Shown here in pieces: positions 1-8,085 of a stretch of DNA of 18,249 nt. A program made the translations under genes and the position numbers. A model generated the notes under the pieces. The model saw only the letters and a list, made by a program, of their open reading frames with translations. It had not been told where the DNA came from and did no database searches. The stretch comes from Candidatus Latescibacterota bacterium (GTDB lineage: Bacteria > Latescibacterota > UBA2968 > UBA8231), in contig JAJDYK010000298.1 of assembly GCA_022825185.1 (NCBI GenBank), forward strand, positions 1 to 18,249. Reading direction: 5' to 3'. Each line of letters opens with the position of its first letter. Positions within the stretch are counted from its first letter, which is position 1.

Positions 1-1144
<1,144 letters not shown>

Positions 1145-1168
1145 GGCGGGAGGCATGTTAAGGTCGCA

Positions 1169-1951
1169 TCATCCCTGATAAACGCGTGGCATCAGAAGCT
1201 GACCATTGCGGGCCAAAGGCAAGCCAGCAAAGGCGCAGGAGTTGCCCCATTGGTCGATAGTAGCCGCAGTTTTGTACTCGTTAATGATGGCGTGGCGCGC
1301 GCGCGGCGTGTAGTTGTGGCCAGCGCGGTGGACGACGAGGACGTGGATGATTGCCACGTCGCCCGGCTCGGCCTCCAAGACGACCTGCTCACTGGCAGGA
1401 ACGTACTCGTCGGGGATAGTGTGGCTCTTTTCTACGGTGGGGTACTCGCCCTTGAGGTGGCTACCGGGCAGGACCTCAGTGGCCCCGGCTTCAAATCCAC
1501 TCGGATCGAGATACGTAATGGCCGCGGCCAAGTCTGGCTCGGTGTGGCGCTCGTACGGCCAGTCTTGGTGCCAGCTCTGGGTGCAGACAAAGCCAGGGGG
1601 TTTGTTGCGGATCTTGCCGTTGTGGAAATCGAGGTCCGGGCCTAACAGATCGACCATGACCGAGACAATGCGCGGCTCGGTGAACTGATCGAACCAGTAG
1701 TCGCCAGCCAACGTCTGATCCATCATGCCGATGACATTGCGCGGGTTGAAGGGGTCGGGCGCGTAGCCTTCCGGCGCGTCCATGAAGGAGTATTTGACGT
1801 TTTTGGGCCGGGATTCGATCTCGGTCACCAAGCGATGAAACTCGCCGCGCATCTGTTCCATCTCCGCAGGGCCATAGAAGCCTTTGAGCAGCAGATAGCC
1901 GTTGTCGTCGAAGAACTGCTTCTGCTCGGGGTCTAAAATGAGCAAGCTCAT
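1169..1951 (-). CDS. phytanoyl-CoA dioxygenase (PhyH) family protein
   Basis: A 260-residue non-haem Fe(II)/2-oxoglutarate oxygenase that would hydroxylate a small organic substrate in the cytoplasm. The N-terminus (QKQFFDDNGYLLLKGFYGPA) is the usual PhyH opening. The iron site is visible as HQD at residues 128-130 (SWHQDWPYERH) and a distal His within VVHRAGHNYTPRARHAI (residues 207-222); the Arg of that stretch would bind 2-oxoglutarate. Length is normal for the family. The ATG at 1951 overlaps the stop of the upstream MFS gene as ATGA, so it is translationally coupled and is the last gene of the FAH-MFS-MFS-PhyH operon. The family covers very diverse substrates, so the true substrate cannot be read from the sequence; the operon suggests a transported metabolite rather than phytanoyl-CoA. 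Confidence 0.93.
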   Translation of the reverse strand: MSLLILDPEQKQFFDDNGYLLLKGFYGPAEMEQMRGEFHRLVTEIESRPKNVKYSFMDAPEGYAPDPFNPRNVIGMMDQTLAGDYWFDQFTEPRIVSVMVDLLGPDLDFHNGKIRNKPPGFVCTQSWHQDWPYERHTEPDLAAAITYLDPSGFEAGATEVLPGSHLKGEYPTVEKSHTIPDEYVPASEQVVLEAEPGDVAIIHVLVVHRAGHNYTPRARHAIINEYKTAATIDQWGNSCAFAGLPLARNGQLLMPRVYQG

Positions 1952-3090
1952 GGCGCGGGGTCCTTGTTGGGTAAAAAGAAGGCCAGTCCAGCGGGCAATA
2001 TCGGCAGCAGGGCTAGGTATTTCAAGGTCTCAGCCACGCCGATCTGGTCGCCGAAATGGCCGATCAGCGGCAGCGTGAGGCTGGCCAAGCCCCAGCTAAA
2101 GCCCAGCGGCAGACTGGAGACCAAGCCCGTATTTTCCGGCGCAAACTCTTGGGCCATGGCGACCATAATCGAGTTGGAAGACAGCAGTAGGCCGCCGCCT
2201 AAAAAAAGCAGAGTATAGCTAGCCAGCGTTCCCTCGACATAGATAAAGGCGTAAAGCGGCGGCACCGAGCACAGCAGCGATCCCCAGACCAGCGGCTTGG
2301 GATCGATGCGATCAGCCAGATAGCCAACAACGAGCGCACCGACCACGCCAGCGATATTGTAGATTCCCAAGGGGATGCCACCCGCGACGAGACCGAGGCC
2401 GCGCTCCTGGGCCATGAGCGTCAAAAACGTGCCAAAACCCAGTCCCGATACCGAGCGCAATACGACGATTGCGGTGATCAGCACGAGGGGACCCGCTTGG
2501 TCACCGAGACTGCGCCACTGGGCCGTGCTTCTGCCGTGAGAGAAGTTGGGATTGCCGAGCGGCACCGCGCGATACATGAGCAGGAGGAACAACAGGCCGG
2601 GAATGGAAAGATAAGGTAGGGCGGCCAGTCCGAAAGAGTTGGTGTACGCAGGTGCCCACAGCGGCGTTAGGCCCAGCCCCAGCGTTCCCCCAAAGATAAA
2701 GAGCGCCAAGCCGAAGGAGCGGCGCGGACCGCTGAGTTCGCCGGCCAGCGAAAAGACTTGGGGGTGGAAGGCGGCGACCCCAAGCCCACCCAGCGTCAGA
2801 ATGCCGACGAGCGTCAGATAATTGTGAGCCAGCCCCATGAGCGGGGAGAAAATGGTCGCCAATGCCAAACCACCGACGATCAGCCAGCGCCAAGCCATGC
2901 GGTCGGCCCACAAGCCCATGAGCGGCTGGCTAATATTGCATATAGAAACGATGGAACCCAAAAACCCAACTTGCGCCAAGCTCAGCCCCAAGTTGACCTT
3001 CAGCAGGGGCAACAGCGGGGCCAACATCGTGGCGTAGCTATCGACGCAAAAGTGCGAGATCGTGATAACGAACAAGCGGAGTTTTTGCAT
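1948..3090 (-). CDS. MFS transporter, fosmidomycin-resistance (Fsr)-like
   Basis: A 380-residue inner-membrane carrier with about twelve hydrophobic segments. The opening ISHFCVDSYATMLAPLLPLL, followed by an LGLSLAQVG stretch and NISQPLMGLWADR, resembles the Fsr-like branch of the major facilitator superfamily. Loop motifs of MFS type are seen twice, as LMGLWADRMAWR after TM2 and VGYLADRIDPKP in the second half. It starts 9 nt after the stop of the preceding MFS gene and its stop overlaps the PhyH start, so it is mid-operon. No strong ribosome site precedes the ATG, consistent with translation from upstream ribosomes. Direction of transport and substrate cannot be deduced; Fsr relatives are mainly exporters, but the catabolic neighbours would fit uptake as well. 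Confidence 0.88.
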   Translation of the reverse strand: MQKLRLFVITISHFCVDSYATMLAPLLPLLKVNLGLSLAQVGFLGSIVSICNISQPLMGLWADRMAWRWLIVGGLALATIFSPLMGLAHNYLTLVGILTLGGLGVAAFHPQVFSLAGELSGPRRSFGLALFIFGGTLGLGLTPLWAPAYTNSFGLAALPYLSIPGLLFLLLMYRAVPLGNPNFSHGRSTAQWRSLGDQAGPLVLITAIVVLRSVSGLGFGTFLTLMAQERGLGLVAGGIPLGIYNIAGVVGALVVGYLADRIDPKPLVWGSLLCSVPPLYAFIYVEGTLASYTLLFLGGGLLLSSNSIMVAMAQEFAPENTGLVSSLPLGFSWGLASLTLPLIGHFGDQIGVAETLKYLALLPILPAGLAFFLPNKDPAP

Positions 3091-3099
3091 TCGCCTAGT

Positions 3100-4317
3100 C
3101 TAAGCCGTAACCCCTGCGCCGTCCAGACGGCGGCAGAGACCAAAGGCACCGAGCGCACCAAGCGCCGTAAGGGCCGTGCCGAGATAGAAGGGCAGGGCGG
3201 CATTTATCTCGATCAAGTAGCCACCGAGCAGGCTGCCGACCACCATCGAGCCACTCCAAGCGAAGTGGCCCAAGCCGACGAGGCGGTTTTTTTCTTCAGG
3301 AGCGGCGACGTCGTTGATGAGCCGGGGGATCAGCGTCGAGACGGCCCACGCTGTAGCCGTGAGAGCGGTGCCGCAGGCAAAGAGGCCGACGAGGGAATCG
3401 TGCCACAGGGCCAGTCCCAAGGCGCTGAGGAAAATGCCCACAGCCGAGCCGAGGAGCGGTGCCGTGCGGCCGAGGCGGTCATTGAGATAGCCGACGCTGA
3501 GCTGGCAGCAGGCTGCCGCCACCAGCGATAGGGAGGCAAAGAACGCGGGTAGGGCCTCGCTTTCGCCGACTCGGTAGATCAACAGGGGTAGCGCCAGCGT
3601 CGCCATGCCCCAGAAGGTGGTGATGGTCAGGCGCAAGCTGAGCAGGAGGTGTACATTGCCGCGGCCCAAAAGCGGGCGATAGGCTGTCCACGTATTGAGG
3701 CGCGCCGTCTGTGCAGTGGGCGGGCTAGGCGCGTCGCCGGGCAACAGCGCAAAAGCTAGGACGACTACTGCGACCATGCCGATGCTCATAACAGCGCCAA
3801 TCTGGGCGAAGGAATAGGCGGTTTTGACCAAGCCGGTACAGAAGCTGCCGAGCGCGTTGCCGAGCGTATTGCTGAGAAAGTACAAAGCACCACCCAAACC
3901 TAGTCGAGCGGGGGTGACCGCGGTGATGAGGATGCTCTGCCCAGCGGTGGACCAAGGGCCGCTGGCCGCGCCCATCACCAACAGCAGACACGAGAGCCCC
4001 CAAGGGTCTGCGGTGCGAAAGACCAAGCCGGTGAATGCGCTGCCGACGAGGCCGATCATCAGGGTCGTCTTGCGGCCAAAGCGGTCGCAGAGCCGACCGG
4101 CGACGACGGCAAATATCCCGCCGAGGAGCAGCATTAGCCCGCGCAGATACCCAGTAAACCACGGCGGCCGCGCCAAGTCGGCTTCGATATAAACGGGAAA
4201 GAGCGCTTGGAAGGGAGCGACGAGGAAGCTCTCGAAAAAGTAAATCAAACAAAGGGCCAAGAAAGCGCGGCTGAGCAGCCCGCCTTCCTGGCCCGTGGTC
4301 GCAGACGCTGAGTCCAA
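3100..4317 (-). CDS. MFS transporter
   Basis: A 405-residue major facilitator superfamily inner-membrane carrier. The diagnostic A-motif is present in the first half (VVAGRLCDRFGRKTTLMIG) and its counterpart in the second half (VGYLNDRLGRTAPLLG), with about twelve hydrophobic stretches. The reading frame starts with TTG at 4317, 4 nt after the stop of the FAH-family gene. No ATG lies before the first membrane segment and no clear Shine-Dalgarno site is seen, so coupling to the upstream gene is likely. It is unusual to have two unrelated MFS genes back to back in one operon; this one is of ordinary drug/sugar type and the next is Fsr-like. The substrate is unknown. Confidence 0.88.
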   Translation of the reverse strand: MDSASATTGQEGGLLSRAFLALCLIYFFESFLVAPFQALFPVYIEADLARPPWFTGYLRGLMLLLGGIFAVVAGRLCDRFGRKTTLMIGLVGSAFTGLVFRTADPWGLSCLLLVMGAASGPWSTAGQSILITAVTPARLGLGGALYFLSNTLGNALGSFCTGLVKTAYSFAQIGAVMSIGMVAVVVLAFALLPGDAPSPPTAQTARLNTWTAYRPLLGRGNVHLLLSLRLTITTFWGMATLALPLLIYRVGESEALPAFFASLSLVAAACCQLSVGYLNDRLGRTAPLLGSAVGIFLSALGLALWHDSLVGLFACGTALTATAWAVSTLIPRLINDVAAPEEKNRLVGLGHFAWSGSMVVGSLLGGYLIEINAALPFYLGTALTALGALGAFGLCRRLDGAGVTA

Positions 4318-4321
4318 GAGG

Positions 4322-5281
4322 TTATTTCTTGCTCTCGGCGACCGAGTTTTTGAGTACGCCGATCCCAGAGATCTCGATTTCGACCTTGTCGCCCTTTTTC
4401 ATAAAGGTACCGGTGGTCGCGCCGACGCCCGATATGGTGCCGGTGCTAATCAGGTCGCCCGGTTCTAGGGTGATAATCGCCGAGATGTACTCGATGATTT
4501 TATTAACCGGATAGAGCATCTGGCCGGTGTTGTTGTGTTGCTTGCGCTCGCCGTTGATGAACGTGCTGATGTCGAGAACCTGGGGATCCTTAATCTCATC
4601 TGAGGTGACGATCCAAGGGCCCTGCGGAGCAAAGGTGTCGAGCCATTTGCCGTTGAGCCAGTCGAACCACTCGTCGCGCGGGCGGCTGTCAGTGCGCTTC
4701 TTGATGACCAACTCGCGCTCGGATACGTCATTCATAACGGTGTACCCGGCCACGTATCTGAGCGCGTCCTTGGCTTTGACGCCCTTGGTCTTGCGGCCAA
4801 TAACTACGGCCAGCTCGCCTTCCCAGTCGATGCTGTTGGCGATCGGGGGAATGAGGATGCGGTCCCCGGGGCCAACGACGGTGGTCGTCGGCGGCTTCAT
4901 AAAGACGCGCGGGGTTTCCTTGTCTTGGGCATCCATTTTGCCGCCGCCCTCTTCGATGTGGTCTTGGTAGTTGCCTGCTAGGCAGAACACCTTGCGCGGG
5001 TTGGGCATGGGAGCGCGGAGGCGGACCTTGTTGAGGGCGTGGATAGTCTTGCCGTTGGGTTCTTTATCTTCGGCGTACGCCGCGGCCTGTTTGGCGGCGC
5101 GCAGGCCCTTGGCACCTGCCGAGAGCAGGGTCAGCATGTCGGTAAAGAAGGGATGCGTTTTGCGCTTTTCACGGCGGGCCAAGACGCGGTCGGCCGCAGC
5201 GAGATCCACGACGATATTGTCGTCGCCAACTACTGCGCCCACGCGCTGTTCGCCAGCCGCAGAGTACGTAGCTAGTTTCAC
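4322..5281 (-). CDS. fumarylacetoacetate hydrolase (FAH) family protein
   Basis: A 319-residue metal-dependent C-C hydrolase, isomerase or decarboxylase of the FAH superfamily, acting on acyl-pyruvate type intermediates of aromatic or sugar-acid breakdown. The core motifs are visible: NYQDHIEE (residues 104-111), the metal ligands in DWEGELAVVIG (E154 and E156) and MNDVSERE (D185), and the C-terminal GDLISTGTISGVG turn. I choose the GTG at 5281, not the ATG 17 codons upstream, because a GGAGG site lies about 5 nt before the GTG, the protein then begins in the usual way (KLATYSAAG), and the longer start would add a non-homologous arginine-rich tail and run through the operator region. It is the first gene of a four-gene operon. 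The exact substrate is not determinable. Confidence 0.93.
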   Translation of the reverse strand: MKLATYSAAGEQRVGAVVGDDNIVVDLAAADRVLARREKRKTHPFFTDMLTLLSAGAKGLRAAKQAAAYAEDKEPNGKTIHALNKVRLRAPMPNPRKVFCLAGNYQDHIEEGGGKMDAQDKETPRVFMKPPTTTVVGPGDRILIPPIANSIDWEGELAVVIGRKTKGVKAKDALRYVAGYTVMNDVSERELVIKKRTDSRPRDEWFDWLNGKWLDTFAPQGPWIVTSDEIKDPQVLDISTFINGERKQHNNTGQMLYPVNKIIEYISAIITLEPGDLISTGTISGVGATTGTFMKKGDKVEIEISGIGVLKNSVAESKK

Positions 5282-5287
5282 GATTTC

Positions 5288-5292
5288 CTCCG
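5288..5292 (-). promoter_or_regulatory. ribosome binding site that decides the GTG start of the FAH gene
   Basis: Minus-strand GGAGG within CGGAGGAAATC-GTG sits at ideal distance from the GTG at 5281 and would lie inside the coding region if the upstream ATG were used. Confidence 0.7.
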
Positions 5293-5311
5293 TATGCAAA
5301 GGGTTTCTGCG

Positions 5312-5327
5312 CCGACCGAACGGTCGG
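5312..5327. promoter_or_regulatory. perfect palindromic operator, TetR-type
   Basis: CCGACCG-AA-CGGTCGG is a perfect 7+7 inverted repeat with a 2-bp centre; two more flanking bases on each side also pair after one mismatch. Palindromes of this CCGnnnnCGG style are typical TetR-family operators. It lies between the divergent FAH and acetyltransferase genes, directly upstream of the acetyltransferase -35 box and 31 bp before the FAH GTG. A related half-site, CGGTCAG, sits at 5361-5367 next to the acetyltransferase start. No TetR-type gene is in the window, so the regulator would act from elsewhere. Confidence 0.55.
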
Positions 5328-5331
5328 TGCA

Positions 5332-5360
5332 TTGGTAAATAGATAGGGACAATTTATATT
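5332..5360 (+). promoter_or_regulatory. promoter of the acetyltransferase gene, probably leaderless
   Basis: -35 TTGGTA (5332-5337), 17-nt spacer, -10 TATATT (5355-5360). The ATG at 5369 follows the -10 by 8 nt, so the transcript would start at or within a base or two of the start codon. No Shine-Dalgarno sequence is present, which agrees with a leaderless mRNA. Confidence 0.55.
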
Positions 5361-5368
5361 CGGTCAGC

Positions 5369-5935
5369 ATGGCAAAAGAATACTTCATCCATCCCAGCAC
5401 CTGCGTCGATGAGCCGGTCACCATCGGCGCGGGAACCCATATATGGCATTTCTGCCACCTCATGCCCGACGCCCAGATCGGCCAAAACTGCAATCTCGGT
5501 CAGAACGTCTATATCGATCGCGGCGTGGTGATCGGCGACGGCTGCAAAATACAGAACAACGTCTCGATCTACAAGGGAGTTACCCTCGAAGACGAGGTCT
5601 TCTGCGGCCCGTCAATGGTATTCACCAACGTCGTCAACCCTCGCGCTTTTGTTGACCGCCGACGCGAATTCCAAGAGACGCGAGTGCGCAAGGGGGCTTC
5701 CTTAGGAGCCAACTCGACCATAGTCTGCGGCGTCGAAATCGGCGAGTATGCCCTCATTGGTGCGGGAGCGGTCGTAACCCGCGACGTGCCGGCCTATGCG
5801 CTGATAACCGGCGTGCCGGGGCGGCAGACGGGCTGGGCCTGCCGCTGCGGCGTCACGCTAGGCGATAATCTGGTCTGTGCGGAGTGCGGCGCGAGCTACG
5901 AGGAGGAGGAGGGGCGGCTGAGACCGGTGTCTTGA
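5369..5935 (+). CDS. WbpD/WlbB-like hexapeptide-repeat N-acetyltransferase
   Basis: A 188-residue left-handed beta-helix acyltransferase. It resembles UDP-2-acetamido-3-amino-2,3-dideoxyglucuronate N-acetyltransferase (WbpD/WlbB), which transfers acetyl from acetyl-CoA to an amino sugar for surface polysaccharide. Seen are the opening IHPSTCVDEPVTIGAGTHIW, repeated I-G-x4 hexapeptide turns, the conserved block VFCGPSMVFTNVVNPR (residues 77-92), and GASLGANSTIVCGVEIG with a closing VVTRDVPAYALITGVPGR. The last ~35 residues add a small CxC...CxxC zinc-ribbon-like tail (CRCG at 158-161, CAECG at 170-174), a frequent decoration in this group. It stands alone: no other nucleotide-sugar gene is nearby, so it may act in trans on a pathway encoded elsewhere. 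Confidence 0.85.
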   Translation: MAKEYFIHPSTCVDEPVTIGAGTHIWHFCHLMPDAQIGQNCNLGQNVYIDRGVVIGDGCKIQNNVSIYKGVTLEDEVFCGPSMVFTNVVNPRAFVDRRREFQETRVRKGASLGANSTIVCGVEIGEYALIGAGAVVTRDVPAYALITGVPGRQTGWACRCGVTLGDNLVCAECGASYEEEEGRLRPVS

Positions 5936-5987
5936 GGCGAGCCGACGGCCCTTTGTGATCGGGGCGCATGGGGTCGGGAAACCGCCG

Positions 5988-7604
5988 CTATCGATCAAGA
6001 CCAGCCCGTTTAATCGCCTCCCAAACCGGCTTCAAGCCTTGTGTGATTCTTTCCGTATACGATTTGAGGTCTCCATCGGCCCACGCCCACCAAAGCCACT
6101 CATTGGTTGGTTTATCACCACCGGGCACGTCCTCTAATACCGCCTTTAATTCCGCCTCAAGTTCGCGGTGTTCGTCCTGATTCTTGTCGTAATAGATTCC
6201 AAAGAAAATGCTGCCCTCTTCCTGAACAACGCCAAGCGAGGCGGCTCTACTGCCAAACGGATAGTACAGACCGTGATCTTTGAATCCTTTGATCGTCTCC
6301 TCGGATACATCCGAGAGTTCTTCGGATTTGGAAGGAAGATCTCGAATCTCCTCTTCCAGCGTAGAATCAATTTCGCACCACAGTTTCTTCATTAACTCAA
6401 CCTTTGCGCCAATCATATCAAGGAATCTGATATGCACCCGCGTCACCCGATCCAAAAATTCGCTCACCGTCATACCCTGAAAATTGTCAGTCTCAACAGA
6501 TCCGACGGTGCATTCATTACCTTTCCTCCGGACAAAACGTCTGGCATCTAGTCCCTCTTCCTGGAGGGCTTTGTTGAAGGAGTCCCGGTATTCACTTACC
6601 ATACCATCACTCTCCTCGATGCTCCTCCCAGCGTTTTCAAGGTGAATCATCAGTCGCAGTCTCGGTGTCCACGAATCAAGCCGCCAAAACAGATGCTTTG
6701 CGAACCAGTACTGCGTCCACGGACAACCGCTACTTGTGCCCCTGCCCAAGCTGCGCCAAAGCCAGTCCGAATTCGGCGGGGAACCGGACAATTCAGCGGG
6801 GATAAAGGGGTGCCATTCGCCATCCGCATTTTCCAGCATATCACGGAGCTTCAGCATGAACTCCCACTGCACATGGTGCAGATTGAGGTCCCAATTCGCT
6901 TGGGCTGTTGTCCTTGGTTCCACCAGAGCCGCCAGATATTCCGCATACTGACGCAGTATCTCGTTCTCCCAAGTTACTTTCTGACTGCCGAGAAAACTCG
7001 CCATGTCTTCCGCCTTAAATACGGAATACTTGTTTTCTTCGACATCCTCTCTCTCATCACTGAACACATACCCAGTCTTGAAATAGACGGGCTTGATTAG
7101 ATTTTCCTCCTCGTCATCCGTACTGACGGCCTCTATATACCGCGCCAATTGGTCACTGTGCGCCGATCCTTCTTTTTTGTCTTCGATGATAAAAGAGACC
7201 GTTTCTCCGTCCACTTTGGCCTGGAAGTACGCATCAATCTTGTGATACTGACGCTTGATATTGATCACATCGCTCACGTTGCACGAACCACGGTGAGGAG
7301 CCGTTGACTCGCCATCGGGACCCAGCACCGGAACGCCGTCGGTCCGATCCGACGCGCCCGCCCGGAATAAGGCACGTACGAACTCTAGTCCACACCTCTG
7401 GAGGTCTCCAGTGGCTTCGGCAGCACAGGCGACGAGCCAGCAGATGACGGCATCCTGCGAGAGTTCGGAAGTCGCATAATCGAAGAGGTTGGGCCGTTGA
7501 TGAGTATTAGAACCCCTATCAGAGTAAATTGGTAGCTGTAGCTCGGCCCCCTCGCGGAAGAACCTCCCTCTCACAGCCCTAGAAAAATCATATTCCTGTT
7601 TCAT
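5988..7604 (-). CDS. BrnA-antitoxin arm fused to PD-(D/E)XK nuclease domain
   Basis: A 538-residue two-part protein. Residues 1-28 (MKQEYDFSRAVRGRFFREGA, then ELQLPIYS) match the N-terminus of antitoxins that normally follow BrnT toxins. From about residue 38 (PNLFDYATSELSQDA) it becomes a PD-(D/E)XK nuclease-superfamily protein with candidate catalytic residues E47, D124 (KIDAYF) and E141-x-K143 (FIIEDKKEG), followed by HSDQLARYIEAV. The C-terminal part has two similar WLW-containing segments (DWLWRSLGRG near the middle, EWLWWAWADGD near the end). I prefer the ATG at 7604 over 7622: GAGG lies 7 nt before it and the BrnA-like motif begins there. It overlaps the brnT stop by 17 nt. No start codon lies between the BrnA arm and the nuclease domain, so the fusion is in frame. 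The usual ribbon-helix-helix part of BrnA is missing. Role inferred: antitoxin, nuclease effector, or both. Confidence 0.8.
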   Translation of the reverse strand: MKQEYDFSRAVRGRFFREGAELQLPIYSDRGSNTHQRPNLFDYATSELSQDAVICWLVACAAEATGDLQRCGLEFVRALFRAGASDRTDGVPVLGPDGESTAPHRGSCNVSDVINIKRQYHKIDAYFQAKVDGETVSFIIEDKKEGSAHSDQLARYIEAVSTDDEEENLIKPVYFKTGYVFSDEREDVEENKYSVFKAEDMASFLGSQKVTWENEILRQYAEYLAALVEPRTTAQANWDLNLHHVQWEFMLKLRDMLENADGEWHPFIPAELSGSPPNSDWLWRSLGRGTSSGCPWTQYWFAKHLFWRLDSWTPRLRLMIHLENAGRSIEESDGMVSEYRDSFNKALQEEGLDARRFVRRKGNECTVGSVETDNFQGMTVSEFLDRVTRVHIRFLDMIGAKVELMKKLWCEIDSTLEEEIRDLPSKSEELSDVSEETIKGFKDHGLYYPFGSRAASLGVVQEEGSIFFGIYYDKNQDEHRELEAELKAVLEDVPGGDKPTNEWLWWAWADGDLKSYTERITQGLKPVWEAIKRAGLDR

Positions 7605-7890
7605 TGTATTGCCTCGTTTCATTCGTGTTTGCTTTACGTGCCGAGATCAGCCGTATCCGGTCGCTTGAGGTAGTCTCTTCTCGATACGTATGACAAACGA
7701 CCAGTAAGCTACCTGTCCGATCTAGACCAAGAGTGATCCACCGATCCTCATCTTGGCTGTGTTCCTCGTCGAACTCGGAGAGTGCTCTTGGATCCTGAAA
7801 AACGGTAGCAGCGCGTTCAAAAGTAATACCATGTTCCCTGAGATTCTGTTCTGCTTTGCTAGGGTCCCACTCAAACTTGTGCTGGAACAA
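7588..7890 (-). CDS. BrnT-family toxin (DUF497)
   Basis: A 100-residue toxin of the BrnT family, RelE-like ribonucleases that stop growth unless bound by BrnA. Family marks are the opening FEWDPSKAEQNLREHGITFE, the FERAATVFQDP stretch, RWITLGLDRTGSLLVVCHTY, and the closing RIRLISARKANTNETRQYNE. The start is TTG at 7890, preceded 5 nt upstream by a perfect AGGAGG; an ATG start would need a different frame. It is 32 nt downstream of a 52-codon ORF and overlaps the BrnA-nuclease gene by 17 nt, the arrangement expected for toxin followed by antitoxin. It appears full length with no disruption. The odd point is that its cognate antitoxin survives only as an N-terminal arm of a nuclease. Confidence 0.88.
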   Translation of the reverse strand: MFQHKFEWDPSKAEQNLREHGITFERAATVFQDPRALSEFDEEHSQDEDRWITLGLDRTGSLLVVCHTYREETTSSDRIRLISARKANTNETRQYNETGI

Positions 7891-7922
7891 ATGGGCCTCC
7901 TATACAATTCAGATAGGCACTG

Positions 7923-8081
7923 TTATTCATCGTCCGACCGGACCGTTTCATTGCTTGCCGCTGATGATGTCGACGACCTCTGTTTGTTCTGACGCCTTAT
8001 ATAATACTCAACTAGCTTCCTCGGATCGTGTCCGCATTCCGTCGATATGCTATGGCGAGCTTTGCGTATCCTATCGATCAC
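7923..8081 (-). CDS. 52-residue conserved-looking small protein
   Basis: Short frame starting at GTG 8081, only 4 nt after the HNH stop, with AGGTGAT just upstream overlapping that stop (translational coupling). The only other start-like codon in the frame before an upstream stop is CTG. The product begins VIDRIRKARHSISTECGHDP and continues RKLVEYYIRRQNKQ, then a polar Ser-rich tail. From memory, this resembles short uncharacterised proteins with an (E/D)xxRKxRxxxxxxxGxDxxKLxxY pattern that are common in cyanobacteria and other genomes rich in toxin-antitoxin loci. It is predicted helical and charged, with no membrane segment or signal peptide. Its place between a nuclease and a toxin suggests an accessory or antitoxin-like part of the cassette, but the function is unknown. 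Confidence 0.6.
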   Translation of the reverse strand: MIDRIRKARHSISTECGHDPRKLVEYYIRRQNKQRSSTSSAASNETVRSDDE

Positions 8082-8085
8082 CAGA

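Noticed and set aside
2758..3531. 257-codon plus-strand frame opposite the two MFS genes
   Set aside because: It spans the junction of two well-supported minus-strand genes, is low in hydrophobic residues and has no motif; it is a GC-rich antisense shadow.
5936..5987. Bidirectional terminator between the convergent acetyltransferase and fusion genes
   Set aside because: Only 4-bp imperfect pairing (GCCC/GGGC) and no T-tract; not supported.
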